Below are positions 1 to 7,129 of a stretch of 13,448 bases of DNA, one piece after another; position 1 is the first letter of the stretch; each line of letters begins with the position of its first letter. The stretch is from Parcubacteria group bacterium (GTDB lineage Bacteria; Patescibacteriota; Patescibacteriia; UBA2169). A program made the position numbers and the translations under genes. The stretch covers positions 1 to 13,448 of the forward strand of contig JACOVK010000033.1 of the NCBI GenBank assembly GCA_016177305.1, written 5' to 3'. The notes beneath the pieces are model-generated. The model was given only the letters and a program-made list of their open reading frames with translations, searched no databases and was not told where the DNA came from.

Positions 1-38
1 CTCCAATGTTAAAGTTCAAGAAAGTAGAGAACATATAC

Positions 39-67
39 AGTATAGCACACCTAAATAAAAAAGTCAA
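39..67 (-). promoter_or_regulatory. Strong outward-facing promoter (extended -10)
   Basis: On the minus strand a -35 box TTGACT (62-67) is followed by a 17-nt spacer that begins with a T run, then a -10 box TATACT (39-44) preceded by TGC, giving an extended -10. This is a near-consensus sigma-70-type promoter. It lies just after the stop codon of the minus-strand gene ending at 97 and directs transcription leftwards out of the window, with a predicted start near position 32. The gene it serves is not visible. Confidence 0.75.
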
Positions 68-96
68 TCGCCGCATGGTTCGCATCATCCACATTT

Positions 97-1683
97 TTAA
101 GAGCTGCTGCTGGTTCGGGTCTCAAGGCACGCCGCTACCCCGCTTTCGGCCCCATCTGACACGGTTACGCGCGTTACAAACGGAAATTGCGGAAATGCAT
201 TCTCAAAAAGCCCGCCGGAAACCCAGAATCCGGCGCGCAGAGATTCAAATCCGCCGCATGCGTTTGATTCAGCCCCGGAAGCGGCCGGGCTTCCGGACAC
301 GCGTACGCGGTTGAGCATGGAAACGTTGTTCGTCAAAACCATCCCCAGGCCCGGAACCGCCCCACGTGCGTAGGCGCGCAACTCCCCAGCTCCGGCAAGA
401 GACGAGAATTCAAGCGCTGCCCCGTTATAGGTCGCAAGCAGCGGCTCCCAGGCAATGCCCGCCCGCTCGGCGCGCAGTTCAACCATGGGCGAGCCGTCAG
501 CAAGGGTTTGGGGAACGGCTTTGGGATGGCTCGCGGCAAACAGAGCCTCTCCAACGCGCGCGAGCACGCCTTCCGGATCGTCGGAAAGCGCGGCCAGCCA
601 ATCTAATTCCCCATCGGGCGCCCGAAAAAAGAAGATAGCCAGCTCGGCATCCTCAACAGACGAGAACAGTGCGCGGTCTGCGCCATACCAGGCTTCCAGC
701 AAGGAGAAAGCAGCATCAAATTTTAACCGGGCGCCGTCTGAAAGCGCAGAAAACCATTGCTGTGAATCGCCGATACGCGCCGCATATAAGCCCGCGTCAA
801 CATCCATGTGCGCGTACATAGCCGCAAGGCCGCTTGCAGGGGCGCTTGACAGAACGGTTCCTGGACTTTTTTGAGTGGAAAAAATCACATTTCCTTCGGA
901 AAAAGCAATGTCAAGTGCCAGCGGAAATTGAGCTCCCTGGAGGAGTGCCTCGGCGTACGGATTGCGGGCGGGCGCGCTCTCTGCATCCAAAACGTACCAC
1001 ACGCCTTCTCTACCCCTTGACCCTGCCTCGGAGAGCGCCATAGCAAGCGTTTGTTGGCCGCCCTTTCCAAGCGCTCCGAACGCCGAGGCGCTGCTTGCCA
1101 CATACAGCCGCCCCTCGCGCACCATCCAGGCCCACTCCGAGCTCTGGGGCGCAATGCCCCTCCAGAGCCCCTGCAGGGGGATATGCGCCTCGCGTATGCT
1201 TTCCTGGGCATCCGGGCGGTCCCCCATAAGCGCAAACCAGCCGTCTTGGTCCGAAAGCGCGGCTGCGAGCACCACCTGCCCGTCCGCAAGTTCCGCAACC
1301 TCAAGGCTTCCAGAAATGAGCGGCAGGATGGCGTCCGCAAACGAGGCGCCCTCCCAGTGCAGCACATCCAGAGAAGCAACGAGCTCGCCTGCCGCGCTGG
1401 TGCGCTCCATTGCTTGCTCCCGCAAAAGGAACGAGTCGTACCAGTGTACCTCGCGCGGGAGCGGGAGGCGCGCGTACCACCGGGCGCTGTCCGGAAGCTC
1501 CCGGGCAAGGGTGTCGCGGTTCTGCGAAACAACCCACAGGAGTACGAACGCGGCGAGAACGAGGAGTACGCTCATTGCCAGGCGCAGGGACGGACGATAC
1601 GAGGGCCGGGAAATCATAACGCTCCGGCTGATGCCTAGGCCGCCGGTTACCGGACCCAGATGGTAGTGCGATTTCTGCTGCAT
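97..1683 (-). CDS. Membrane-anchored hypothetical protein (528 aa)
   Basis: I do not recognise this family. The N-terminus is short and basic, followed by one hydrophobic segment at about residues 36-53 and then roughly 470 polar residues. This suggests a bitopic protein with its bulk outside the cytoplasm. The only cysteines are C476 and C519 near the C-terminus, so an extracytoplasmic disulfide is possible; a DsbA-like protein is encoded elsewhere in this window. The protein ends in a Thr/Ser-rich tail. The ATG at 1683 has no Shine-Dalgarno sequence. An in-frame ATG at 1617 is preceded by GGAG at a 5-nt gap and would give 506 aa with the membrane segment nearer the N-terminus, so the true start may be there. 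The gene lies 105 nt downstream of pnp in the same direction and may be its own transcription unit. Confidence 0.8.
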   Translation of the reverse strand: MQQKSHYHLGPVTGGLGISRSVMISRPSYRPSLRLAMSVLLVLAAFVLLWVVSQNRDTLARELPDSARWYARLPLPREVHWYDSFLLREQAMERTSAAGELVASLDVLHWEGASFADAILPLISGSLEVAELADGQVVLAAALSDQDGWFALMGDRPDAQESIREAHIPLQGLWRGIAPQSSEWAWMVREGRLYVASSASAFGALGKGGQQTLAMALSEAGSRGREGVWYVLDAESAPARNPYAEALLQGAQFPLALDIAFSEGNVIFSTQKSPGTVLSSAPASGLAAMYAHMDVDAGLYAARIGDSQQWFSALSDGARLKFDAAFSLLEAWYGADRALFSSVEDAELAIFFFRAPDGELDWLAALSDDPEGVLARVGEALFAASHPKAVPQTLADGSPMVELRAERAGIAWEPLLATYNGAALEFSSLAGAGELRAYARGAVPGLGMVLTNNVSMLNRVRVSGSPAASGAESNACGGFESLRAGFWVSGGLFENAFPQFPFVTRVTVSDGAESGVAACLETRTSSSS

Positions 1684-1692
1684 ACGCCCGTT

Positions 1693-1721
1693 AGTGTAGC
1701 ACGAGAACAGCGTAACCTAAA
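1693..1721 (-). promoter_or_regulatory. Possible promoter for the 528-aa hypothetical gene
   Basis: On the minus strand the sequence TGCTACACT (-10 box TACACT at 1693-1698) fits an extended -10. The matching -35 position (TTTAGG, 1716-1721, 17-nt spacer) is poor. The predicted start of transcription would fall within a few bases of the ATG at 1683, which would make the message nearly leaderless. This is a weak call. Confidence 0.35.
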
Positions 1722-1751
1722 GTAGGTACGCGCCTTGCGGCGGTACCTACT
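1721..1751 (-). terminator. Stem-loop after pnp
   Basis: Perfect 9-bp arms AGTAGGTAC / GTACCTACT enclose a second CGCC/GGCG stem with a single bulged C. On the minus strand the stem is capped by GCAA, a GNRA-type tetraloop. It lies 37 nt after the pnp stop codon. Only three T follow on the minus strand, so it may serve as a weak terminator or as a 3'-end stabiliser of the pnp message. Confidence 0.55.
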
Positions 1752-1788
1752 GGTTGAACACATTTTGTGTACGGCGTACGGCGCGTCC

Positions 1789-3993
1789 CTACGGCCGGCG
1801 CGGACGAAACGGGCGGCCTCCTCCGCGGCCGCCGTACGGCCGGCTACCGCGGTCGGCGCCGTTTCTGCGCACCGGCTCTTTGGTCACGCCCTGCACGCGC
1901 AAATTGATTCTCCCCTGCTCGTCAATCTCCGTGATCTCAACCGCGAGCGTGTCCCCCAACTTCACCACGTCTTCCACGCGCTCAACGTGGCCCGGTGCGA
2001 GGTTTGAGATGTGCACCAATCCTTCCTTGCCGGGAAGCACTTCCACGAATGCGCCGAAGTCCATGATGCGCGTCACTTTTCCTTCGTACTTCTCCCCGGC
2101 CGTTACGTCGTGCGTCAGGTTCTTGATCCACTCCTCGGCCTTTGCGGCGCCCTCCGCGGACTCGGACGTAATCATCACCAACCCGTCGTCGTCAATGTCA
2201 ATTTCAACTCCGCACGCGTCAATGATCTCGTTGATGGTCTTGCCGCCGCTCCCGATGACCACGCGTATCTTGTCAGTGCTGATCCTGATGCTCGTAATAC
2301 GCGGCGCGTACGGCGAGAGCTCGGCAGGCTTAGCAATCACGACCTCCATCTGGTCAAGAATTTCCATGCGCGCGGTTTTGGCGCGCTCAAGAGTCTCTTT
2401 CACGATCGCATTGGAAAGCCCCGTGGTCTTGGTATCAAGCTGGATCGCGGTAATGCCGTCACGCGTTCCCGCAACCTTAAAGTCCATGCCCCCAGGGCCG
2501 TCTTCCAAATCCTGCAAATCCGTCAGAACTTTGTAGTTTCCCGCTTCGTCGGATGCTAAGCCCATGGCAATGCCGGAAACTGGCTTTTTGATGGGCACGC
2601 CCGCGTTCAAGAGGGCAAGCGTTGAGCCGCACACCGAACCCATGGAAGAAGAGCCGTTGGAACCAAGCACCTCGGACACCACGCGGATGGTGTACGGAAA
2701 CTCCTCTTTGGAAGGGAGCATGGGAACCAATGCTTTTTCCGCGAGCGCGCCGTGCCCGATTTCCCGCCTGCCCGGGCCCCGCAGCGGGCCGGCCTCGCCG
2801 ACCGAGAACGGAGGAAAGTTGTAGTGGTGGAAGTAGCGCTTCTTGGTGTCGTTCTCCTCAAGCGTATCCAGAATCTGCTCAGAACCCGGCGAGTCCAGCG
2901 TTACCACGGAAAGGATCTGTGTTTCCCCGCGCGAGAACAATCCTGAGCCGTGCGTGCGGGAAAGCAAGCCGACCTCAAGCGAAATGGGCCGGATCTCGGA
3001 AAGCGCGCGGCCGTCAACGCGCGCGCCGGTTTTAAGAATGGCGGCAGTCACGGAGCGCTCAATGAACTTGGACGCTTCCCCTGCCGCAAGCTTGCGCTTT
3101 TCCTTGCCCACCTGCAAGGTGCGCAAATGCTCTTCCAACGCTTCAAGGAGCGCAACCACTGCCTGCTTGCGCGAGCTCTTGCTCTCCTTGGGGCCGGTAA
3201 ACAGCGCTGCGCCGATGCGCTCACCCACGAACCGTTCCGCCTCCGTTACCGGATCAACGCCGGAGCCGTCTTCTTCGCTGTCGTGCGCTTCCGGCTCGCT
3301 CATCTTCGGGAGGCCGACTTCTTTCTGCATCTTTGAAAACAAATCAATCAGGCTCGTAAGCTGCTTCTGCGCAAACTGCACGCCTTGGAATACGGTTTCC
3401 TCGCTCGCTTCTTTGGCATCAGCTTCAATCATGAGCGTTTTTTCGGCAGTGCCCGCAACCACCAGATTCAGCTCGGATGCGGTACGCAGTGTATAGCTCG
3501 GATTAACCAGCCACTCGTTGCCGCCCCGAGACACGCGCGTTGCGGCAATGGGCCCCTTCCATGGCACGTCGGAAATGGAGAGCGCGGCCGCGGCCGCGTT
3601 CAAACCCACGATGTCCGGATCGTTCTCTTTGTCAAAAGAGAGCACCGTCAAAATCACCTGCACGTCGTTCGTAAGCCACTTGGGAAACAGCGGGCGCACG
3701 GCGCGGTCCACGAGCCGGGCCGAGAGAATGGCCTCGTCCGTGGGACGCCCCTCGTGCTTGACGAACCGCGAGCCTTTGATTTTTCCGGCTGCGTACAGCT
3801 TTTCTTCGTAGTCAACCATGAGCGGAAAGTAGCCGATGTCTTCCCGGGGCTCCCCGGGCATCACCACCGTGGCGAGCACCTCGGTGCCGCCGAGGCGCGC
3901 CAAAACGCTCGCGTTGGCCTGCAGGGCGAGCTTGCCCGTTTTAAACACGAACTCCCCGCCGTTTGAGGAGACGGTATACTTTTTCTCTTCCAT
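1789..3993 (-). CDS. pnp: Polyribonucleotide nucleotidyltransferase (PNPase)
   Basis: PNPase is the phosphorolytic 3'-to-5' exoribonuclease of the bacterial RNA-decay machinery; it can also add 3' tails. The protein is 734 aa, slightly longer than the usual 700-710. In order it has a first RNase PH-like domain (about 10-145), a helical linker with an acidic stretch (about 232-250), a second catalytic RNase PH domain (about 325-545), a KH domain with GSGGKTINEI (581-590) and an S1 domain (about 634-703). Catalytic-core landmarks are present: GRREIGHG (408-415), GSSSMGSVCG (447-456) and DGPGGMDFKVAGTRDG (498-513). The tail after residue 709 is Arg/Gly-rich. The ATG at 3993 is chosen over an upstream in-frame start because AAAAGGAG lies 6 nt before it and homology begins there. 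The gene is 117 nt downstream of the NYN gene. Confidence 0.98.
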   Translation of the reverse strand: MEEKKYTVSSNGGEFVFKTGKLALQANASVLARLGGTEVLATVVMPGEPREDIGYFPLMVDYEEKLYAAGKIKGSRFVKHEGRPTDEAILSARLVDRAVRPLFPKWLTNDVQVILTVLSFDKENDPDIVGLNAAAAALSISDVPWKGPIAATRVSRGGNEWLVNPSYTLRTASELNLVVAGTAEKTLMIEADAKEASEETVFQGVQFAQKQLTSLIDLFSKMQKEVGLPKMSEPEAHDSEEDGSGVDPVTEAERFVGERIGAALFTGPKESKSSRKQAVVALLEALEEHLRTLQVGKEKRKLAAGEASKFIERSVTAAILKTGARVDGRALSEIRPISLEVGLLSRTHGSGLFSRGETQILSVVTLDSPGSEQILDTLEENDTKKRYFHHYNFPPFSVGEAGPLRGPGRREIGHGALAEKALVPMLPSKEEFPYTIRVVSEVLGSNGSSSMGSVCGSTLALLNAGVPIKKPVSGIAMGLASDEAGNYKVLTDLQDLEDGPGGMDFKVAGTRDGITAIQLDTKTTGLSNAIVKETLERAKTARMEILDQMEVVIAKPAELSPYAPRITSIRISTDKIRVVIGSGGKTINEIIDACGVEIDIDDDGLVMITSESAEGAAKAEEWIKNLTHDVTAGEKYEGKVTRIMDFGAFVEVLPGKEGLVHISNLAPGHVERVEDVVKLGDTLAVEITEIDEQGRINLRVQGVTKEPVRRNGADRGSRPYGGRGGGRPFRPRRP

Positions 3994-3999
3994 AGAAAA

Positions 4000-4007
4000 C
4001 TCCTTTT
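4000..4007 (-). promoter_or_regulatory. Shine-Dalgarno site of pnp
   Basis: AAAAGGAG on the minus strand lies 6 nt before the ATG at 3993. It fixes the pnp start 33 codons inside the longest open frame. Confidence 0.85.
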
Positions 4008-4030
4008 GGGCCCGCTTGCCGCAAAGGAGC

Positions 4031-4075
4031 TTATTTGATCTGCGCTCGTGCGCGCGACCAGCACAGGTCAAATAA
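4031..4075 (-). promoter_or_regulatory. Stem-loop in the pnp leader
   Basis: The arms TTATTTGA (4031-4038) and TCAAATAA (4068-4075) pair perfectly. The stem continues past one C-A mismatch through CTG/CAG, a G-U pair and GCT/AGC to a 13-nt loop. It lies between the NYN stop codon and the pnp Shine-Dalgarno site, about 24 nt upstream of the latter. PNPase is known to control its own message through a 5' hairpin in enterobacteria; a similar role here is an inference. Confidence 0.6.
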
Positions 4076-4110
4076 ACCCACTCTCTTGGCAACGAGTTCC
4101 CGGTTACTGA

Positions 4111-4611
4111 TTACTTCCTTAAAAGAAATTTTTTGCTCTCCCCCAAATCCGTAAACGCGTCTGCTTCTTCCTTGAGCTTGCTTGAGGTGGTCTTTGCGAA
4201 CGCCATCACCTCCACCACGCACCCCTCGCTGTATTTGAGGTACGAAACCAGGGGCTCAAAGTCGCCGTCCCCGGAAACCAGCACCACCACATCCAGCTTT
4301 CCGGCCATGCGGATCGCGTCCATGCACATGCCCACGTCCCAGTCGCCTTTTTTTGCGCCCCCGAGAAACACCTGCAAGGGGCGCATCTTCACCTCAAAGC
4401 CGATTTTTGAAAGGGCCGCGAAAAAGTTGTCCTCTTCGGACTGCGGGCCTTTCACGGTGTACGCGATGGCGCGGATCAGTTCCCGCGCGCCCACTGCCTC
4501 CTCCAGCACTTTGCCGAAATTCACTTTTGCCTCAAACAAATTTTTGGCGGAGTAGTACATGTTCTGCACGTCCACGAACACCCCTACCCGTTGCGCCTTG
4601 TATTGAACCAT
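4111..4611 (-). CDS. NYN-domain (LabA/DUF88-like) putative ribonuclease
   Basis: This 166-aa protein has the layout of the NYN branch of the PIN-like nuclease superfamily. A first strand VGVFVDVQN carries D14, a middle motif GDWDVGMCMDA carries D92 and D98, and VVVLVSGDGDFEPLV (109-123) carries D115 and D117. Such acidic residues bind the metal ion in active members, so metal-dependent RNA cleavage is the likely activity; the substrate is unknown. There is no signal peptide or membrane segment, so it should be cytoplasmic. It starts 31 nt after the stop codon of the Fn3 gene and lies directly upstream of pnp, which supports a role in RNA processing or decay. The ATG at 4611 has only a weak AGGA upstream, and its predicted promoter would place the transcription start at or beside the ATG. 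Confidence 0.9.
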   Translation of the reverse strand: MVQYKAQRVGVFVDVQNMYYSAKNLFEAKVNFGKVLEEAVGARELIRAIAYTVKGPQSEEDNFFAALSKIGFEVKMRPLQVFLGGAKKGDWDVGMCMDAIRMAGKLDVVVLVSGDGDFEPLVSYLKYSEGCVVEVMAFAKTTSSKLKEEADAFTDLGESKKFLLRK

Positions 4612-4617
4612 AGCACT

Positions 4618-4646
4618 ATCCTACGCAATATCTCGCAAAAAGTCAA
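4618..4646 (-). promoter_or_regulatory. Predicted promoter for the NYN-pnp unit
   Basis: TTGACT (4641-4646), followed by a T run, is separated by 17 nt from TAGGAT (4618-4623). The -35 box overlaps the stop codon of the Fn3 gene. The transcription start would fall at about 4611, the A of the NYN start codon, implying a leaderless or very short-leader message. Confidence 0.55.
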
Positions 4647-6718
4647 CCCTTTCTGCGGCGGTACTCGCCACTCTGCCTCCACGCGGGAGCCGCAATCGCG
4701 GGGTGCACCAAGCCGGGGCCAAACCGCAACGTGTGCCCGATCTCGGATGCCGTGTACCCTCCGTAGATGTACGCGTTCACGAGCGCTGGCCAGTGCGAGC
4801 GCGGGTTTGGGATGCGGCCTGCGCCGAATTCGGCTTCCAGCGCCCGGCGCAACATGCTTGCGAGCAGTGCCTCTTCGGCAACAGATGAAAGGCGCGTTTT
4901 GCCGTACGCAAAAGACTGCCCAGGATCTTGCGCATCCGCGATGCCAATTACTTTTCTTCCCGGACCCAAGGGATCGTAGCTGTTCTGCACTTCGGTTCCG
5001 TCGTTGTGGCCGTCGCCGTCCGAATCAGGATTCCAAGGATCGGTGTTGTTCTGGTACTCGGAAAGAACGCCGAGCCCGTCGTGGTCGTCATCGCTTGAAG
5101 CGAGGTCAAAAAGGCGCGGGTGGAAGCCGTGGCCGCGCTCCCACGCGTCAGGCAGGCCGTCTGCGTCCGTATCAAATCCGTCGCCCGGAGCAGTGCGGGT
5201 TGCAACGCCCCCCACCTGCGGGTTGCGTTCTGATTGGACGCCGTTCGCATCCATGGTCAGCACGGTGTAGTAGTACCGCTGGTCCGTCTGCACGCTGCGC
5301 GTGTTGAGAAACTCGCTGCCGCGGTACCCGGAGAACAGCAGGCCTCCGCGCACCGAAGGTTCGGTGCTGCGGTAGATGCTGATTGACGCATACCAGTGCG
5401 GCGCCGGGTTCTTCCATGAAAGTTTGATGGAGGTTCCATCCCCGCGGTCAACCGCAGAAAGCGACGTCACCGGCGGAGGAGGCACGCTCCCGCGCGCGCG
5501 CGCAAACGGAGATGCGCTCGCGAGAGCCGCGTCCGGATGCTCGTTGTTGTTTGCGTCCACGGTTTTAACGGCGTAGTAGTACGTAATGCCGTCTTCAAGC
5601 CCCTGATCCAGGTACGACGCCCCGGAAACGCGGTCCGCAACCAGGCTGCCCAGGGCAGGAGCAGTATTCCGGTAGATGCGCGCGTACGAAAAATTACTGA
5701 AAGGCGGATTCTCCCACGTGATCCTGATTTGCCCGGATGATCCGCTCGCCGTTGCCGCAAGGTTTGCAACCGGCAGCAGCACCGAAGGGCCGACTGCGGC
5801 GCTGGTAACGACGCGAGCCGGCTCGCTCTCGGAGAGTACCGTGCGCAACGCCCCCAACGCCTGCACGCGGTAGTAGTAGGTGGTGCCGCGCGGCAAATCG
5901 CGTTCCGTAAAGCTGGCCGACGTGGTTTCAATGCGGAAATCCCCGAGCTCGGTTTCGGAGAGGGATCGGTACACGCGGTACGCGGAAACGCCCGCGTCCG
6001 CGGGCTTGGTCCAGGAGAGCGACACAGAGCCCGCGCGGTCAGTACCCGCGGAAAGGCGGGGCTTTTCGGCTGAAAGGACAGTCGGAGATGCGGCGGCAAC
6101 ACCCGAGTCAGAGGACTGCACATTCCCGGAATTGACCGAACGGACGCGGTAGTAGTACGTGGTTCCGTTGTTTGGGGACGTATCTGTATACTCGGTTCCG
6201 GAAACCCTGCTCGCGATCCGCGAACCCGCGGACAGGGCGCTCGTTGAACGGTACACGTCAAAGGTGAGCACCAATCCCGGATCCGGCCGCTCCCAGGTGA
6301 CGGTTACCCTGCGGCCTTCCTGCGTATCCTGCGCCCACACATTGCGGGGAGCAGGCACCACTGCCACAGCCGATACCTGCGCGGACGGCGCTGAATCCAG
6401 CCCAGCATAGGTCGCAACCACGCGGTAGTAGTACGTGATGTTGTACGAAATGCCGGTATCTACAAACGCAAGGCCCGAAACGGCTCCGAGTGGCTCTCCC
6501 AAGCTCCCTCCTGTGGTAGAGCGGTACACGCGGTATATATTCACGCTGCTGGAAGGGGAGGCAACCCAGCTGATGCGCACGGCCTGGCTGAATCCGTACT
6601 GGCTCGCGGAAACGCCTACCGGCGGCTCAACGGTTTCCTGCGCGCCCACAGCAGAAAAAACGAGCACCAGCCATGCCCCCAACAAACTAGCGATTATGCT
6701 TGTGCGTGATACCCTCAT
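4643..6718 (-). CDS. Secreted multi-Fn3 protein with Ca-binding-type repeats
   Basis: This is probably an exported surface or extracellular protein of 691 aa. A signal peptide (about residues 1-27, ending FSAVGAQ) is followed by five fibronectin type III domains at about 30-121, 121-213, 216-308, 311-405 and 413-510. Each has a core strand pair of the form YRVYRS and TYYYRV (the latter R-YYYTV in domain five). Residues 514-590 hold Asp-rich motifs such as DTDADGLPDAWE and NPDSDGDGHNDGTEV, typical of thrombospondin type 3 or dockerin-like calcium sites. The last ~90 residues (around AYIYGGYTASEI and GPGLVHPAI) form a domain I cannot name. No cysteine is present. The ATG at 6718 is preferred because it gives a compact signal peptide; an in-frame ATG at 6769 would run through a hairpin. 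The gene lies between rpsO and the NYN gene. Adhesion or cell-wall attachment is likely but unproven. Confidence 0.88.
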   Translation of the reverse strand: MRVSRTSIIASLLGAWLVLVFSAVGAQETVEPPVGVSASQYGFSQAVRISWVASPSSSVNIYRVYRSTTGGSLGEPLGAVSGLAFVDTGISYNITYYYRVVATYAGLDSAPSAQVSAVAVVPAPRNVWAQDTQEGRRVTVTWERPDPGLVLTFDVYRSTSALSAGSRIASRVSGTEYTDTSPNNGTTYYYRVRSVNSGNVQSSDSGVAAASPTVLSAEKPRLSAGTDRAGSVSLSWTKPADAGVSAYRVYRSLSETELGDFRIETTSASFTERDLPRGTTYYYRVQALGALRTVLSESEPARVVTSAAVGPSVLLPVANLAATASGSSGQIRITWENPPFSNFSYARIYRNTAPALGSLVADRVSGASYLDQGLEDGITYYYAVKTVDANNNEHPDAALASASPFARARGSVPPPPVTSLSAVDRGDGTSIKLSWKNPAPHWYASISIYRSTEPSVRGGLLFSGYRGSEFLNTRSVQTDQRYYYTVLTMDANGVQSERNPQVGGVATRTAPGDGFDTDADGLPDAWERGHGFHPRLFDLASSDDDHDGLGVLSEYQNNTDPWNPDSDGDGHNDGTEVQNSYDPLGPGRKVIGIADAQDPGQSFAYGKTRLSSVAEEALLASMLRRALEAEFGAGRIPNPRSHWPALVNAYIYGGYTASEIGHTLRFGPGLVHPAIAAPAWRQSGEYRRRKG
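5267..6437 (-). repeat. Repeated Fn3 module DNA (five copies of a Tyr-rich codon block)
   Basis: The codons for the TYYYRV strand recur at about 5267-5275, 5573-5585, 5869-5880, 6145-6161 and 6421-6437 as GTAGTAGTA-containing blocks, about 276-306 bp apart. The 17-mer CGCGGTAGTAGTACGTG is identical in the copies at 6145 and 6421. This reflects internal duplication of Fn3 modules, with the surrounding sequence well diverged. Confidence 0.75.
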
Positions 6719-6724
6719 ACTGCG

Positions 6725-6754
6725 CCAAACCCTACCGGTATTGGTAGGGTTTGG
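6725..6754 (-). terminator. 12-bp perfect hairpin between rpsO and the Fn3 gene
   Basis: CCAAACCCTACC (6725-6736) and GGTAGGGTTTGG (6743-6754) are perfect inverted arms around a 6-nt loop. The hairpin starts 18 nt after the rpsO stop and ends 6 nt before the Fn3 start codon. There is no T run on either side, so it is not a standard terminator. It could attenuate read-through, stabilise the rpsO 3' end, or hide the weak ribosome site of the Fn3 gene, since its 3' arm carries the only G-rich stretch upstream of that start. Confidence 0.55.
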
Positions 6755-6772
6755 ATTTAGATGATGCATCCG

Positions 6773-7129
6773 TTAGGCTTCCGATTCCTCGGCTTCGGGC
6801 GCGGGTAGGGCATGTTCCTCGGAAACAGCGGTTTCATCCTCTGGCGCGAGCGTGTGCTCGGCGCGCTTCTTGATGTGCAGGCCGCGAATGATGCCCTCGT
6901 ACGATTCCGGGTTCTCCCGCTGGAGGTAGTGGAGCAAACGCCGCCGCTGCGCCACCTTTTTGATGAGGCCGCGGCGCGAGGAAAAATCTTTCTTGTGAGT
7001 CTTTAAATGCTCGGTGAGTTCCTTGACCTCGGCCGAGAGAATGGCGATCTGGACCTCCGGAGACCCGGTATCGCTCTCGTGCGTCTTATACTTTGCGATG
7101 ATGCGATCTTTCTTCTTCTTATCAAGCAT
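6773..7129 (-). CDS. rpsO: 30S ribosomal protein S15
   Basis: S15 binds the central domain of 16S rRNA early in 30S assembly. The family core runs from about residue 1 to 88, with HESDTGSPEVQIAILS, then LTEHLKTHKKDFSSRRGL and RRRLLHYLQRENPESYEGII. The protein is 118 aa against the usual 88-89, because an acidic Glu/Ala/Pro-rich tail of about 30 residues (from roughly HTLAPEDETAV to the end) has been added. The ATG at 7129 is chosen because it matches the normal S15 N-terminus; the longer frame would need a TTG inside a leader hairpin. No clear Shine-Dalgarno site is seen. It heads the minus-strand cluster and has its own predicted promoter with a leader of about 190 nt. Confidence 0.97.
   Translation of the reverse strand: MLDKKKKDRIIAKYKTHESDTGSPEVQIAILSAEVKELTEHLKTHKKDFSSRRGLIKKVAQRRRLLHYLQRENPESYEGIIRGLHIKKRAEHTLAPEDETAVSEEHALPAPEAEESEA

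Noticed and set aside
3994..4092. Upstream extension of the pnp frame
   Set aside because: It crosses the leader hairpin and the Shine-Dalgarno site, and PNPase homology begins at the ATG at 3993.
5467..6261. Minus-strand open frame inside the Fn3 gene in another frame
   Set aside because: Arg/Pro/Ser-rich translation typical of a frame-shifted GC-rich gene; the Fn3 frame has clear domains.
5267..6437. Regular DNA repeats resembling a CRISPR array
   Set aside because: Spacing of about 276-306 bp and in-frame coding of Fn3 strands show that these are protein-domain repeats.
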